Part shown: positions 16,063-23,490 of the stretch, piece after piece
Layout: every line of letters starts with the position of its first letter
Position numbering within the stretch: the stretch's first letter is position 1
Assembly (NCBI GenBank): GCA_003132305.1
Contig: PKXJ01000022.1
Location: forward strand, 10,101-46,561
Source of the DNA: Acidimicrobiaceae bacterium
Lineage (GTDB): Bacteria; Actinomycetota; Acidimicrobiia; Acidimicrobiales; RAAP-2
Direction of reading: 5' to 3'
DNA length: 36,461 nucleotides
The notes under the pieces: model-generated
Databases searched by the model: none
What the model saw: only the letters and a program-made list of their open reading frames with translations
What the model was told of the DNA's origin: nothing
Program-made: the position numbers and the translations under genes

Positions 16063-16670
16063 TAGACGCTCGCCAGTTCTTCGGCCGCAACGAGTACTCC
16101 GTGTCGCATGAACGCTGCAGGAACAGTGGTGAACTCCCAGTCATGCAGAGCTGGGTTATTCGACAGGTACCAGAAGGGTTTGAGGACTCGAGCTGGATCG
16201 TTGACCCAACGAGGAGTAGAGACACTTCGGCGGGCACATTCATCTTCAACGACCGCAGCGAGAAAGGCATCCCACCGCGAACTCCCAGAAAGCCTCGGGG
16301 GTTCATCAATTAAGTCGCGTAATGCGTCGTCGTCAACGTGTCGAATTGCGTCACGAAAGCTGAGAACCAGTCGAAGGACCGAATCTTCGACTCGATAGGG
16401 TTCTTGGTCCTCGAGTAAGGCTCGTTCTATACGGCCCGCAGTATTTACCGCTCCGAATCGGGCGAGCGGCACCAGATCAAGTTGAATTCCATACCCGGCA
16501 GATTCAACAATCCGGCTGAGCAACGACAGCGAAGGCTCTCTCCGTGCGGACTCAATCGCGGCAATGGTGGGTTGAGGAACTCGGGCGAGTCGTGCCAGAG
16601 CCCGCTGCGTGAGATCGTTCCCTCGACGCAGCGTCCTTAGAATCTCTGCAGCCTTCTGCTTACCCTCCAT
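16062..16670 (-). CDS. XRE-family HTH regulator with long C-terminal domain (putative antitoxin/autorepressor)
   Basis: 202 aa. Residues about 8-63 are an XRE/Cro helix-turn-helix: ILRTLRRGNDLTQRALARLA, VPQPTIAAIESARREPSLSL, then LLSRIVESAGY. Residues 64-202 form a second domain with WDAFLAAVVEDECARR, PARVLKPFWYLSNN and a C-terminal hydrophobic tail (RHGVLVAAEEL) that is also found at the left edge of the window. ATG 16670 has no ribosome binding site; a -10 box lies six bases upstream and an inverted repeat covers it, so the protein probably represses its own leaderless promoter. Paired with the DUF6036 gene by a one-base overlap. Confidence 0.85.
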   Translation of the reverse strand: MEGKQKAAEILRTLRRGNDLTQRALARLARVPQPTIAAIESARREPSLSLLSRIVESAGYGIQLDLVPLARFGAVNTAGRIERALLEDQEPYRVEDSVLRLVLSFRDAIRHVDDDALRDLIDEPPRLSGSSRWDAFLAAVVEDECARRSVSTPRWVNDPARVLKPFWYLSNNPALHDWEFTTVPAAFMRHGVLVAAEELASV

Positions 16671-16676
16671 GTTTAT

Positions 16677-16705
16677 ATGATACTTAATTACGTATCAATT
16701 TGCAA
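16677..16705 (-). promoter_or_regulatory. Leaderless promoter of the XRE/DUF6036 operon
   Basis: On the minus strand: -35 TTGCAA (16700-16705), 17-base spacer, -10 TATCAT (16677-16682), six bases, then ATG at 16670. The match is 4/6 and 5/6 to the sigma-70-type consensus. The start point would fall at the ATG, so the mRNA has no leader. Confidence 0.65.
16678..16697. promoter_or_regulatory. Inverted-repeat operator, TGATAC-N8-GTATCA
   Basis: Perfect 6-bp half sites (16678-16683 and 16692-16697) separated by eight bases; the A/T-rich centre TTAATTAC lies in the promoter spacer and one arm overlaps the -10 box. Size and symmetry suit a dimeric XRE repressor, so negative autoregulation is the natural reading. 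Confidence 0.6.
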
Positions 16706-17076
16706 GTCAAACTTCCTTAGTCCTGCCGAGTTTCCTGCAAATCCCTTCGATTCCAAAGCAGCCCTACGCCCACACGGGAAGCGTCATTCGAGGTCCGGAA
16801 GAACCTGAAATAGACCGTCTCGAGGTAATGCCCGTGACACGACCATGAGACACCCCGCAAAGAGTGTCCGCTATGTCTTGACACACGCCGCCCCCATGTC
16901 CTGGAGTCAGGCACCGTTGGGGGTGCAGGATATTTTGATCGAGCTCGAATCATGGCACTTTCGTCAATCCGGCTCGATCCACCGTTACTACGCACCCATT
17001 AGGGCCCGCGGAAAGCCCACTAGACACTTGAAAAGGGTTTCCTCCGTACAACCCCCATAGTTTCCAGCCAAACCAA
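16706..17076. other. Intergenic region with possible insertion-sequence end
   Basis: No gene recognised. At 16864-16884 GTGTC and GACAC flank CGCTATGTCTT, and a similar block (CATGTCCTGGAGTCA) follows at about 16896. Repeated ATGTCYTGR motifs of this kind resemble the subterminal ends of some actinobacterial insertion sequences (IS481-like, from memory). No transposase is next to it. Confidence 0.3.
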
Positions 17077-17114
17077 CAACGCCAAGCGTCGTCACTGGGA
17101 GACGCTTGGCGTTG
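17077..17114 (-). terminator. Strong hairpin, likely terminator of the PASTA-like gene
   Basis: A perfect 14-bp stem (CAACGCCAAGCGTC / GACGCTTGGCGTTG) around a 10-base loop, starting 31 bases past the stop of the gene at 17145-17819. No U-tract follows on either strand, so it may act as a non-canonical GC-rich terminator or RNA-stabilising structure. Confidence 0.6.
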
Positions 17115-17144
17115 AAGGCTGGCTCCTTAGGCCGATGAAATGGT

Positions 17145-17819
17145 TTAAGGGACGTCGAGAACCAAATCTTGGCGAACCACTTCCCCAGCAGGCACCGTCA
17201 CCATGGTTGGGCCAACGGCGTTGCCACTAGCAAAGACACCAGTGATCGTGTATTGGCCGGCACTAAGTGTGATTTTCAGCAACTGTCCGGCGTTCAGCGC
17301 CACCTCATTGGCGATCGCGGTCCCGCCAGCGTTGGTGACGGTGATTGTCCCGGCATCTGACTTACCAACTAAATCTTTACAGACCGGTGCTGAACGGAAA
17401 ATAAAGGCCCCGCCTTCGATGAAGAGTCCGGTGTCCAATCCGGTGGGCCCTGGCGAAAGCAACGGTTCTCCCGGCGGTGGTCCTAATTGCACGGAGCCCG
17501 GACAGAGAGGATTGACGGATAAGGCCAAAAACTTGGTGACCCGCCCGGGGCGAGCACTTTGTGTACGAATCGTCTGAATCTTGGGCATCTTTACTGAAGC
17601 CCCGGTCAGGCGTAGTTGACAACCACTGATCTTGGCTCTGGCGCGCGCGGCCGTAACCGTCAATCCAATCATTCGCGGAGCGCGACAGGAGGAGTGGGCC
17701 GAGGCCGCCGCAGCAGTTGATGGCGCCGTGAGTGTTAAGGGCGGAATGCCGACCAGAGCCAAGAACGCCAACCACCATCTCAGCGACTGTCTCACGGCTA
17801 CAACGTACTTGGCGCGCAC
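17145..17819 (-). CDS. Exported protein with PASTA-like segment
   Basis: 224 aa from GTG 17819; GTG 17795 (MRQSLRWW...) is a likelier start for a compact signal peptide. Signal region LRWWLAFLALVGIPPLTLT followed by Ala-rich AAAASAHSSC. Residues about 44-103 resemble one PASTA repeat (RMIGLTVTAARARAKISGCQ, then IQTIRTQSARPGR), a fold that binds muropeptides in PknB-type kinases. The C-terminal 100 residues look like an all-beta domain (GTITVTNAGGTAIANEV, LSAGQYTITGVFA). Acts outside the membrane, probably at the cell wall. The PASTA call is by pattern only. Confidence 0.65.
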   Translation of the reverse strand: MRAKYVVAVRQSLRWWLAFLALVGIPPLTLTAPSTAAAASAHSSCRAPRMIGLTVTAARARAKISGCQLRLTGASVKMPKIQTIRTQSARPGRVTKFLALSVNPLCPGSVQLGPPPGEPLLSPGPTGLDTGLFIEGGAFIFRSAPVCKDLVGKSDAGTITVTNAGGTAIANEVALNAGQLLKITLSAGQYTITGVFASGNAVGPTMVTVPAGEVVRQDLVLDVP

Positions 17820-18140
17820 AATCGGAGCCGATCAAATCTCGAGTTGGGCTCTATCCTCCGCCGGGAGGCTGGGAGAGGTGAGGAACCGGAGATCTTTCGA
17901 TGAGGAATCTCGCGTACCGATCAACTCCGCCAACCGAACAAACCAATGCAACCACTCAAGGACAGAAGTTTGAACTACAGCGGCACCAGGGTTCAAAAGG
18001 AAAGTAGTGAGGGCCTCGCAACTACGCCGCGTTTCGGTCTCTTAAGGGCGACGTCGCACGACCGCCATTGATCTTGGCCAATGGCCGATGAACGCCCGAA
18101 TTCATCCCGATCGTTATCTGTCCGCGAGCCCCGGTATCAC
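17820..18140. other. Intergenic region between two exported-protein genes
   Basis: 321 bases separating two minus-strand exported-protein genes. No gene seen. CCATTG/CAATGG arms around 18060-18080, downstream of the 18141-18680 gene, could form a weak hairpin; no T-run follows. Confidence 0.35.
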
Positions 18141-18680
18141 TCACTTGGCGCGGAGCCGCTTGATAGCGGAGTGGCTGATACTGAAGCCCTGGCCACTGGC
18201 CACGGTGCACTTCACGGTGCCGGTCGCGATGGTACAAGTGAAGGGCCCGGAGCGCACTCGTGTCCCCGGTGAGAAGTCGGGCGTTCCGAGTCCCGGGTTC
18301 GAACCACACTGGGGGCCTACGCAGGTCACGACCTTCCCCGAGGCGCTAAGACGAACGTTGTGGACCATCTTCTTGGTGTAGCTCATGCAGTACGCATCAG
18401 TGAATGGCTTTGATTGCGGATCTCCAAAGTTATGGTCGAGCTCACACGAGATCTGAGCAGCCCCAGGGCCATAGAAGGCGTTGAACTCGAAATTTTGCAG
18501 CGTGGTGGTGACGTTGGTCGTGATCGCCATCGTTGATCTGGACGACGTAGCTGATGCTGTGGTGGCCGGTGATCCAACAGTCGCCACGAGAGCAAAGATT
18601 CCGACCATTCCGGCCAGCGCACCACGGCACCACGATCTTCCCTGTTCTCGCCACCACCGCACAATGAACGCCACTGTCAT
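18141..18680 (-). CDS. Exported hypothetical protein, Cys-rich C-terminal domain
   Basis: 179 aa; ATG 18680 is preceded by a GAGGTG ribosome binding site. Signal peptide in residues 1-43 (basic start, ALAGMVGIFALVATVGSPATTASA). The mature part has paired Cys: ISCELDHNF, DAYCMSYT, VVTCVGPQCGSNPG, then SGPFTCTIATGTVKCTVASG and GFSISHSAI. The last part (S/T-G-F-x-C ... VxCxV-x-SG-x-GF-x-I-S-x-S) recurs in actinobacterial exported proteins of unknown function and is akin to DUF6636. Probably disulfide-bonded and extracytoplasmic. No function known. Confidence 0.65.
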   Translation of the reverse strand: MTVAFIVRWWREQGRSWCRGALAGMVGIFALVATVGSPATTASATSSRSTMAITTNVTTTLQNFEFNAFYGPGAAQISCELDHNFGDPQSKPFTDAYCMSYTKKMVHNVRLSASGKVVTCVGPQCGSNPGLGTPDFSPGTRVRSGPFTCTIATGTVKCTVASGQGFSISHSAIKRLRAK

Positions 18681-18912
18681 CCCACCTCAGTTAGTACTGA
18701 GTGTAGAAGTGGAGCTGCCTTCGATTTGGTTGACAGTTACCTGAGGGGTGCGTCCATAGTGCCCCTGGAGTGCCCGAGATTGGAGAATACAAACTTCCGG
18801 TCGGCGGATACTCCGCCGGATCAGTTCTCTTCCTCCCCGGAACACCATATGATCCCACCCTTTCAAGGTGGCGCCACGAGTTCTGTCTCGTTGGGGGTGC
18901 GAGAATCAGTCC

Positions 18913-19326
18913 GTGAAATTTCCTGTGGTGGACGGCCTGCGCACCTTGGGACTCGGTACCAGGGGGACCATGCGCGAATGGCTCAATGGACTCGTCCTCG
19001 AGGGCGAGAAACGAGCCACCGCTGGTACCACCGACGACTACGAAGACAACGAGAGGGAGTACGTCGGTGAGCGCCTCGCCCTCGTCAACGACGACTTAGT
19101 GAAGGTCGGAATTGTTGAGGTCACCGGAGTTGTCGTAACGACATTTGGCGAAGTCCCGTGGTCGTTCGCTCAAGCCGAGGGCGAAGGTGATGCTTCCATT
19201 GAAGAGTGGCGCGCGGGCCACCGGAGATTCTGGAGCGGCGAAGGAGTCAACGTCACCGATGACATGCCGGTCTTGCTCGTTTACTTCAAGCTGGTTGACC
19301 GATCCGGTCCCGACGAGTCTGCGTGA
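18913..19326 (+). CDS. ASCH-domain protein
   Basis: 137 aa from GTG 18913. VKFPVVDGLRTLGLGTRGTM leads into an ASCH fold: LEGEKRATAGTTDDYE (the GxKxxT/S signature of the beta-barrel), YVGERLALVNDDLVKVGIVE, VTTFGEVPWSFAQAEGEGDA, and EEWRAGHRRFW. ASCH proteins are PUA-related and are thought to bind RNA; some hydrolyse N4-acetylcytidine. This start is supported by GAGAAT six bases upstream (leaderless pattern); an ATG at 18868 adds 15 residues that do not match the family. Confidence 0.85.
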   Translation: MKFPVVDGLRTLGLGTRGTMREWLNGLVLEGEKRATAGTTDDYEDNEREYVGERLALVNDDLVKVGIVEVTGVVVTTFGEVPWSFAQAEGEGDASIEEWRAGHRRFWSGEGVNVTDDMPVLLVYFKLVDRSGPDESA

Positions 19327-19397
19327 AAACTGTAGCCAGCTCTTCCCGTCGAGGGTTCTGACTTTTGGACCAAAGGGTTGTCCAGTGAAGTACGTCC

Positions 19398-19786
19398 GTG
19401 AACCGCCCTCGCTTCGCCCAGGCCGTACTTGACTGTCCCGATCCGCTGAGCCTCGCCGCGCTCTACTCCGCACTTACTGGACTTGAAGTAGAGCCCCTCG
19501 ACGACCTCGCGCCGGAAGAGATCACGGGAATTGATTTACTGAACGATGGCGAGCCAACTCTGCGTTTCCAGATAGTTGAGAAGTACGTGCCCCCACCTGG
19601 CCGGACAGCCCAGTACCTCAACAGTTCCACATCGATTTTGAGGTGGACGATTTAGATGAAGCGGAGCAGCACGCGCTCTCCGTCGGAGCGAGGCTGGCCG
19701 ACTTTCAACCCGGTGAGTCCTTCAGAGTTTTCCTCGACCCAGTGGATCACCCCTTTTGCCTGTTTAAGCCGGCACCTGACGAATAA
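19398..19786 (+). pseudogene. VOC-family (glyoxalase-like) protein, frameshifted
   Basis: The N-terminal half reads FAQAVLDCPDPLSLAALYSA then LTGLEVEPLDDL and LRFQIVEKYVPP in the frame of GTG 19398. Near the run of five C at 19590-19594 the reading moves by one base: the next frame continues TWPDSPVPQQFHIDFEVDDL, DEAEQHALSVGA, FRVFLDPVDHPFCLF and ends TAA at 19784-19786. Both halves join into a normal 129-aa VOC protein, so this is a single-base loss in a homopolymer: either recent inactivation or a sequencing error. Function unknown within the superfamily. Confidence 0.8.
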
Positions 19787-19857
19787 TCGTCGTCGCCCTT
19801 GCCAGCCACTACCGCGGGGAGTTCCGACCGGGTTTGCCTAGGGTGCCAGTTGTTAGT

Positions 19858-20196
19858 TCAAGCGCGAATCCCGTGCATCGTAGTGATGAGGTCACCGTCA
19901 ACGGTGTACACCCATATCCAGTCCGCCGCTTCCGCGGTGTCAAATCCCGCTACGGATTCAAGGTCAACGACAACCCGGCCAATCGCAAGACGTTGGACGA
20001 TTTCAACGTGAACATCCGGGTGTTCTTCAAACACTGCTGCGTAGACACGCTTGATCTCATCGCGCCCGGTACCGACCACCCCTACGCCGTCCATCGTGAA
20101 CACCGCGTCGTTGGAAAAATTCTCTGGGACACTCTCAACGTCACGCGCGATCACCGCGTCAAAAAACCGCTGAACGACTTCGCTGGAACTGGACAC
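19858..20196 (-). CDS. NTF2-like (SnoaL-fold) protein
   Basis: 112 aa from GTG 20196 with AGGGA nearby upstream. Typical small cone-shaped fold: EVVQRFFDAVIARDVESV, then FSNDAVFTMDGVGVVGTG, GRDEIKRVYAAVFEEHPDVH, and WIWVYTVDGDLITTMHGIRA. The family covers ketosteroid isomerases, polyketide cyclases and many uncharacterised proteins; the catalytic role cannot be fixed. Convergent with the VOC pseudogene. Confidence 0.8.
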   Translation of the reverse strand: MSSSSEVVQRFFDAVIARDVESVPENFSNDAVFTMDGVGVVGTGRDEIKRVYAAVFEEHPDVHVEIVQRLAIGRVVVDLESVAGFDTAEAADWIWVYTVDGDLITTMHGIRA

Positions 20197-20776
20197 GGTG
20201 CGTCCCTTATTACGACGACGGTACTGACCCGAACCGGCGGAGCTGAACTAACTCGTCCGAAGTACCGAGCGCCATCAATCGGTCGCCCGAGCAAAAACCG
20301 ACACCATACCTACCAACTTTGAATTCGTTCGTAAAGCCTGACCAGCGGATTAGTTCGGAAGTTTCAGCGTGGCAAACTGCTCCCCGCGGACCAGGCCACC
20401 CAAGTAACCTCCGCGGCCACACAACAGAGGTAGAGCGAAAAGGCCAACAGGACGCCGACGTGCCTATTCATGGCCCAATATCAATTCTTCAACAACTAGG
20501 TCACAAGTCTTCAACACCTCCACTTTCATATCACCAAAACGCGGGGCCCCTCCAGCCGCGTACACCGGCGCGTGCCGCGGACACCAGAACGCGCACCAAA
20601 AGCCTTCAAACATAGTGAAAATGCTTCACGCCGAACGTAAACGACGCCAACCGGTGAAGGGAGCCTATGACGCCGAAACCGACAACTGCCCAGACAACCG
20701 CACCGCACGCGGCGGCGGCGACCGACGGTCCAGCGCACGATAAAGATTGATTCAACGCAAGGGAATCAGTGATTCC
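20197..20776. other. Gene-poor region
   Basis: 580 bases with no recognisable gene on either strand. A 27-codon frame at 20668-20751 has a GGGAG sequence upstream but low-complexity content (Thr/Ala/Pro). Base composition is more A/C-rich than the flanking genes. I see no repeat or hairpin that explains it; it may be a decayed gene. Confidence 0.35.
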
Positions 20777-21355
20777 TTACTCCGATGAGTTCGCCAACTC
20801 CTCGTAACGAAAGCAGCTGGTCAGATGGTCGTTCACCAGACCAGCCGCCTGCATGAACGCGTAACAGATGGTCGGGCCGACAAATTTGAATCCCCGCTTC
20901 TTTAGATCCTTGCTCATGACTTCGGCCACGGGACTCTTGGCCGGAACCTGACCCGTCTGAGTCCAACCGCTCAACGTTGGTCGGCCATCGACGAACTGCC
21001 ACAGGTACGTATCCAGGGAGCCAAACTCCTGTTGTACCGTGATCGCGGATCGGGCGTTGGTGATGGTGGCGGCCAGTTTTTGCCGGTTGCGAATGATCCC
21101 GGCGTCCGTGACCAGTCGTTCTAGATCTCGATCGCCGTACTGCGCAATTTTTGAAATATCGAAGCCCTCCAGCGCCAGTTCGAAGTTTTCGCGTTTCTGT
21201 AAGACGATGCGCCAACTGAGGCCCGCCTGCATGGCGTCGAGCACCATGAACTCAAAGAGTTTCTGGTCGTCGTGCACGGGCACTCCCCACTCCGTGTCGT
21301 GATAGGCGATCATTAGCGGATCACTTCCCACCCAGGCGCAGCGTTGGTCGTCCAT
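20777..21355 (-). CDS. tag: DNA-3-methyladenine glycosylase I
   Basis: 192 aa, full length. It excises 3-methyladenine from alkylated DNA. Close to E. coli Tag along its whole length: RCAWVGSDPLMIAYHDTEWG, FEFMVLDAMQAGLSWRIVLQ, RLVTDAGIIRNRQKL, and KKRGFKFVGPTICYAFMQ then AAGLVNDHLTSC. The zinc-binding set Cys6, His19, and the His and Cys of NDHLTSC is present. The start is ATG 21355, with TACGAT eight bases upstream. It lies 31 bases after the YjbR-like gene on the same strand. Confidence 0.94.
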   Translation of the reverse strand: MDDQRCAWVGSDPLMIAYHDTEWGVPVHDDQKLFEFMVLDAMQAGLSWRIVLQKRENFELALEGFDISKIAQYGDRDLERLVTDAGIIRNRQKLAATITNARSAITVQQEFGSLDTYLWQFVDGRPTLSGWTQTGQVPAKSPVAEVMSKDLKKRGFKFVGPTICYAFMQAAGLVNDHLTSCFRYEELANSSE

Positions 21356-21386
21356 GACTGGCCATCGTAGGACTAGGGAGTATCAC

Positions 21387-21860
21387 TCACACGTTTCGCT
21401 CCTCGATCCGACGCACTGAACGCCGTAGTAGCGCCTCTTCACTGGCGTCGGGGTTGCCCAGTCGCCGTGAAGAGATTGAAGGCTTAACGGCGAGTAGGCG
21501 TGTGAGGGTTCGAGGCATCCACCAATTGAGTCTCCCGAATAACACGACCATCGATGAAACAAACAGTGCCCGGATGATCGTGGCGTCGAGGAGTTCCAGT
21601 TCGGTACCGTGACCGTCGTGGTGCGGCGCCGAAACGACCGAGCCATCGCTCTCCGCGAGCAAGAACTCCTTTTCGTCGAGTTCGCAAAAGACCACCAAGA
21701 CCTCGACGTCGCCAATATTGGCCTTGGAACTGTCGCGTGCGCCCCACAGCCGACAGAAACTCTTGCCGCGAACCTTAAGAGCGGGAGTTCCGCACGAAGT
21801 CCACACCGTGACTTCTGGCAGGTCCGCGCAGAGACGGACAACGTCATCAAACGTGGCCAT
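21387..21860 (-). CDS. MmcQ/YjbR-like protein
   Basis: 157 aa. The N-terminal 90 residues fit the MmcQ/YjbR fold (CyaY-like, possible DNA binding): MATFDDVVRLCADLPEVTVW, GTPALKVRGKSFCRLWG, VLVVFCELDEKEFLLAESDG and FSAPHHDGHG-type strand (VSAPHHDGHGTELELLD). The usual ending (LR..L.DAW...AP.RL) is only loosely matched by IIRALFVSSMVVLFGRLNWW, followed by a 40-residue tail without known motif. The C-terminus may have diverged or been shifted. Probably cotranscribed with tag. Confidence 0.72.
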   Translation of the reverse strand: MATFDDVVRLCADLPEVTVWTSCGTPALKVRGKSFCRLWGARDSSKANIGDVEVLVVFCELDEKEFLLAESDGSVVSAPHHDGHGTELELLDATIIRALFVSSMVVLFGRLNWWMPRTLTRLLAVKPSISSRRLGNPDASEEALLRRSVRRIEERNV

Positions 21861-22152
21861 TGGACCCCACTTTGTGGAAAATGACGCGCCGATCGTAGCG
21901 CAGGGCTCGAAACCGAAACGATGAAGCCTCGTCGAGGTGTCAGCGTGTTCAAACGGCGTTTCTACGTTGCATTGGCAACCAACGAGAGCCCGTGGCGCAA
22001 CATCAGTTCACAACCCCGCCGATATACGCTCACCTTGATTCCATTGGACTTCTCTTAGAAATGGCGAGCCCGACGGGCGGTGTGCGGCAAAACCCGACAA
22101 GATACGCTTGCGCAACGTGAGCGAATCTACCTAGACCATGGGGAGCCGCATA

Positions 22153-23013
22153 ATGACGAATCGGCATGAGACACAAATACCACGGCGCTCGTCTTCAAGA
22201 GGACTCCGAGTAACCGTCGTGGTCCTAAGTTTCGTGCTCCTCGACGGCCTAACGAGCAGCATCGCGAGCGCGCAAGGTTCCGGACCGAGCATGCCTTTCG
22301 CGAGCGCGCCCTCATCGTCGTGCAGACCGTCAGCAATTCGTGAAACCGCTTCAACGAACCAGCGGAGCTACGGGCCGGGGACCATCGTGAAGATGACGGC
22401 GTCGATCCGCAACACTTCTCATCGCGCGTGCCGCGTGATAGTTGGTGGGACGTCCCCGTCGTTCTCCGTCACGAATTCGAGCGGCGCCAAAGTGTGGGGT
22501 ACGTGCAACGCCGACGTCCCACCCGAAACCTGCCCGCTCTATCTCATCGATCTAAACCTAAAGCCGGGTCACACGTACTCGAAGACGGAGTCGTGGGACC
22601 AACTCTCGGGCACTCCGTCGACACCTGCGTCCGCGGGCGTCTACAAACTCACCACGAACTTCAACGGTGTCGCCGGCCACGCCTCAACCAGTTTCAAGTT
22701 GACGTCGGCCTCGTTGGCGACAACGCTCACCGTCACGCAGGTCGACAGCGGTCGCCAGTACACCTTGCACCTAGGTGATCACCTTGTCGTTCGTCTCACG
22801 GGTCCGTCGATCTATACCTGGACCGCGTCGCAATCATCGAACCAGGCGATACTTCAACGCACAACAAGTTCATCCGGTAGCACCTCCATCACCTCCTTCG
22901 TCGCGGAAGCTAATGGCGACGTGAAAGTGACCGCGACGGATAACCCTAACTGCTATCCCCAGTGTCTTCCGCCAAGTCGCCTGTTCGAGCTGACCGTGTC
23001 GGTGGTCGGATAG
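22153..23013 (+). CDS. Exported two-domain protein resembling protease inhibitors (BsuPI-like plus chagasin-like)
   Basis: 286 aa from ATG 22153, which has GGGGAG seven bases upstream; an ATG at 22138 is less well placed. Signal peptide: RRSSSRGLRVTVVVLSFVLL to SIASAQG. A first beta-sandwich (about residues 55-165) has SYGPGTIVKMTASIRNTSHR, VGGTSPSFSVTNSSGAKVWG and KPGHTYSKTESWDQ, the layout of BsuPI/intracellular proteinase inhibitor domains. The second (about 185-285) has QYTLHLGDHLVVRLTGPSIY TW and GDVKVTATDNPNC, the layout of chagasin/I42 inhibitors. Cys residues suggest disulfides. Inhibitor function is a hypothesis from fold pattern. Confidence 0.65.
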   Translation: MTNRHETQIPRRSSSRGLRVTVVVLSFVLLDGLTSSIASAQGSGPSMPFASAPSSSCRPSAIRETASTNQRSYGPGTIVKMTASIRNTSHRACRVIVGGTSPSFSVTNSSGAKVWGTCNADVPPETCPLYLIDLNLKPGHTYSKTESWDQLSGTPSTPASAGVYKLTTNFNGVAGHASTSFKLTSASLATTLTVTQVDSGRQYTLHLGDHLVVRLTGPSIYTWTASQSSNQAILQRTTSSSGSTSITSFVAEANGDVKVTATDNPNCYPQCLPPSRLFELTVSVVG

Positions 23014-23110
23014 TTCTGGTCATCGAGTGACGACAAGTCAAAGCCAGGACCCAACGTAGGAGCAATGACCCGTCCAAGAGATTCGAGTCGAGGTCGCTTG
23101 AACTCGAGGA

Positions 23111-23278
23111 GTGGCGAAGGTCGTCGGTATCGGCGGAGTGTTCCAACGTGCACGCGACGCGGACGCGCTACGAGATTGGTACGAAGCGGCACTCGGCCTC
23201 TAGTTTGATGGCGACAACCGTGTCCGGTTCCACCAGGTCGTGGACCACGCCTATCTCGTCTTCAGTTGCTTTCCCTAG
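23111..23278 (+). pseudogene. VOC-family protein remnant with in-frame stop
   Basis: From GTG 23111: VAKVVGIGGVFQRARDADAL then RDWYEAALGL, TAG at 23201-23203, then FDGDNRVRFHQVV and HAYLVFSCFP before a second stop at 23276. This is the N-terminal half of a glyoxalase-like protein (family pattern: GIGGVFFRA.DP.AL..WY...LGL.FDG). The C-terminal half is gone, replaced by the permease remnant. Confidence 0.7.
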
Positions 23279-23294
23279 TCCAGTACGTACATTG

Positions 23295-23490
23295 GTGATC
23301 CCGAATTTCATTGCCCGCTACGGGTACGACGCCGAAGTCTTTGCGTCCGTCCTGCCGCCGAGGCTCCCGCGAGCACCGTCCCTTCGACGACCGTAACGAG
23401 GAAAGCCAAGGCGAGCCACGAGGTCCAGCGGCGCCGTAACTCAGCGCGAAACAACATCAAGACGGACCGCATCAACCTCCTCCCGTACAA
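23295..23490 (-). pseudogene. ABC-transporter FtsX-like permease N-terminal remnant, apparently with a small inversion
   Basis: The minus strand from 23490 encodes LMRSVLMLFRAELRRRWTSW, LALAFLVTVVEGTVLAGASA, AGRT, a typical N-terminus and first helix of a MacB/FtsX-type permease. The expected continuation (RTA.AFP.FVARYGYDA.VYS) is absent on that strand but appears on the plus strand at 23295-23357 as VIPNFIARYGYDAEVFASVL. The simplest reading is a short inversion inside an already dead gene. Nothing else of the permease remains. Confidence 0.4.

Noticed and set aside
18285-18312. GGGTTCGAACC, resembling a tRNA T-arm
   Set aside because: It lies inside the coding region of the exported protein at 18141-18680, the flanking bases do not form a T-stem, and no acceptor or anticodon arm fits.
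20668-20751. 27-codon frame with GGGAG upstream
   Set aside because: Low-complexity Thr/Ala/Pro content, very short, and no family; not enough to call a gene.
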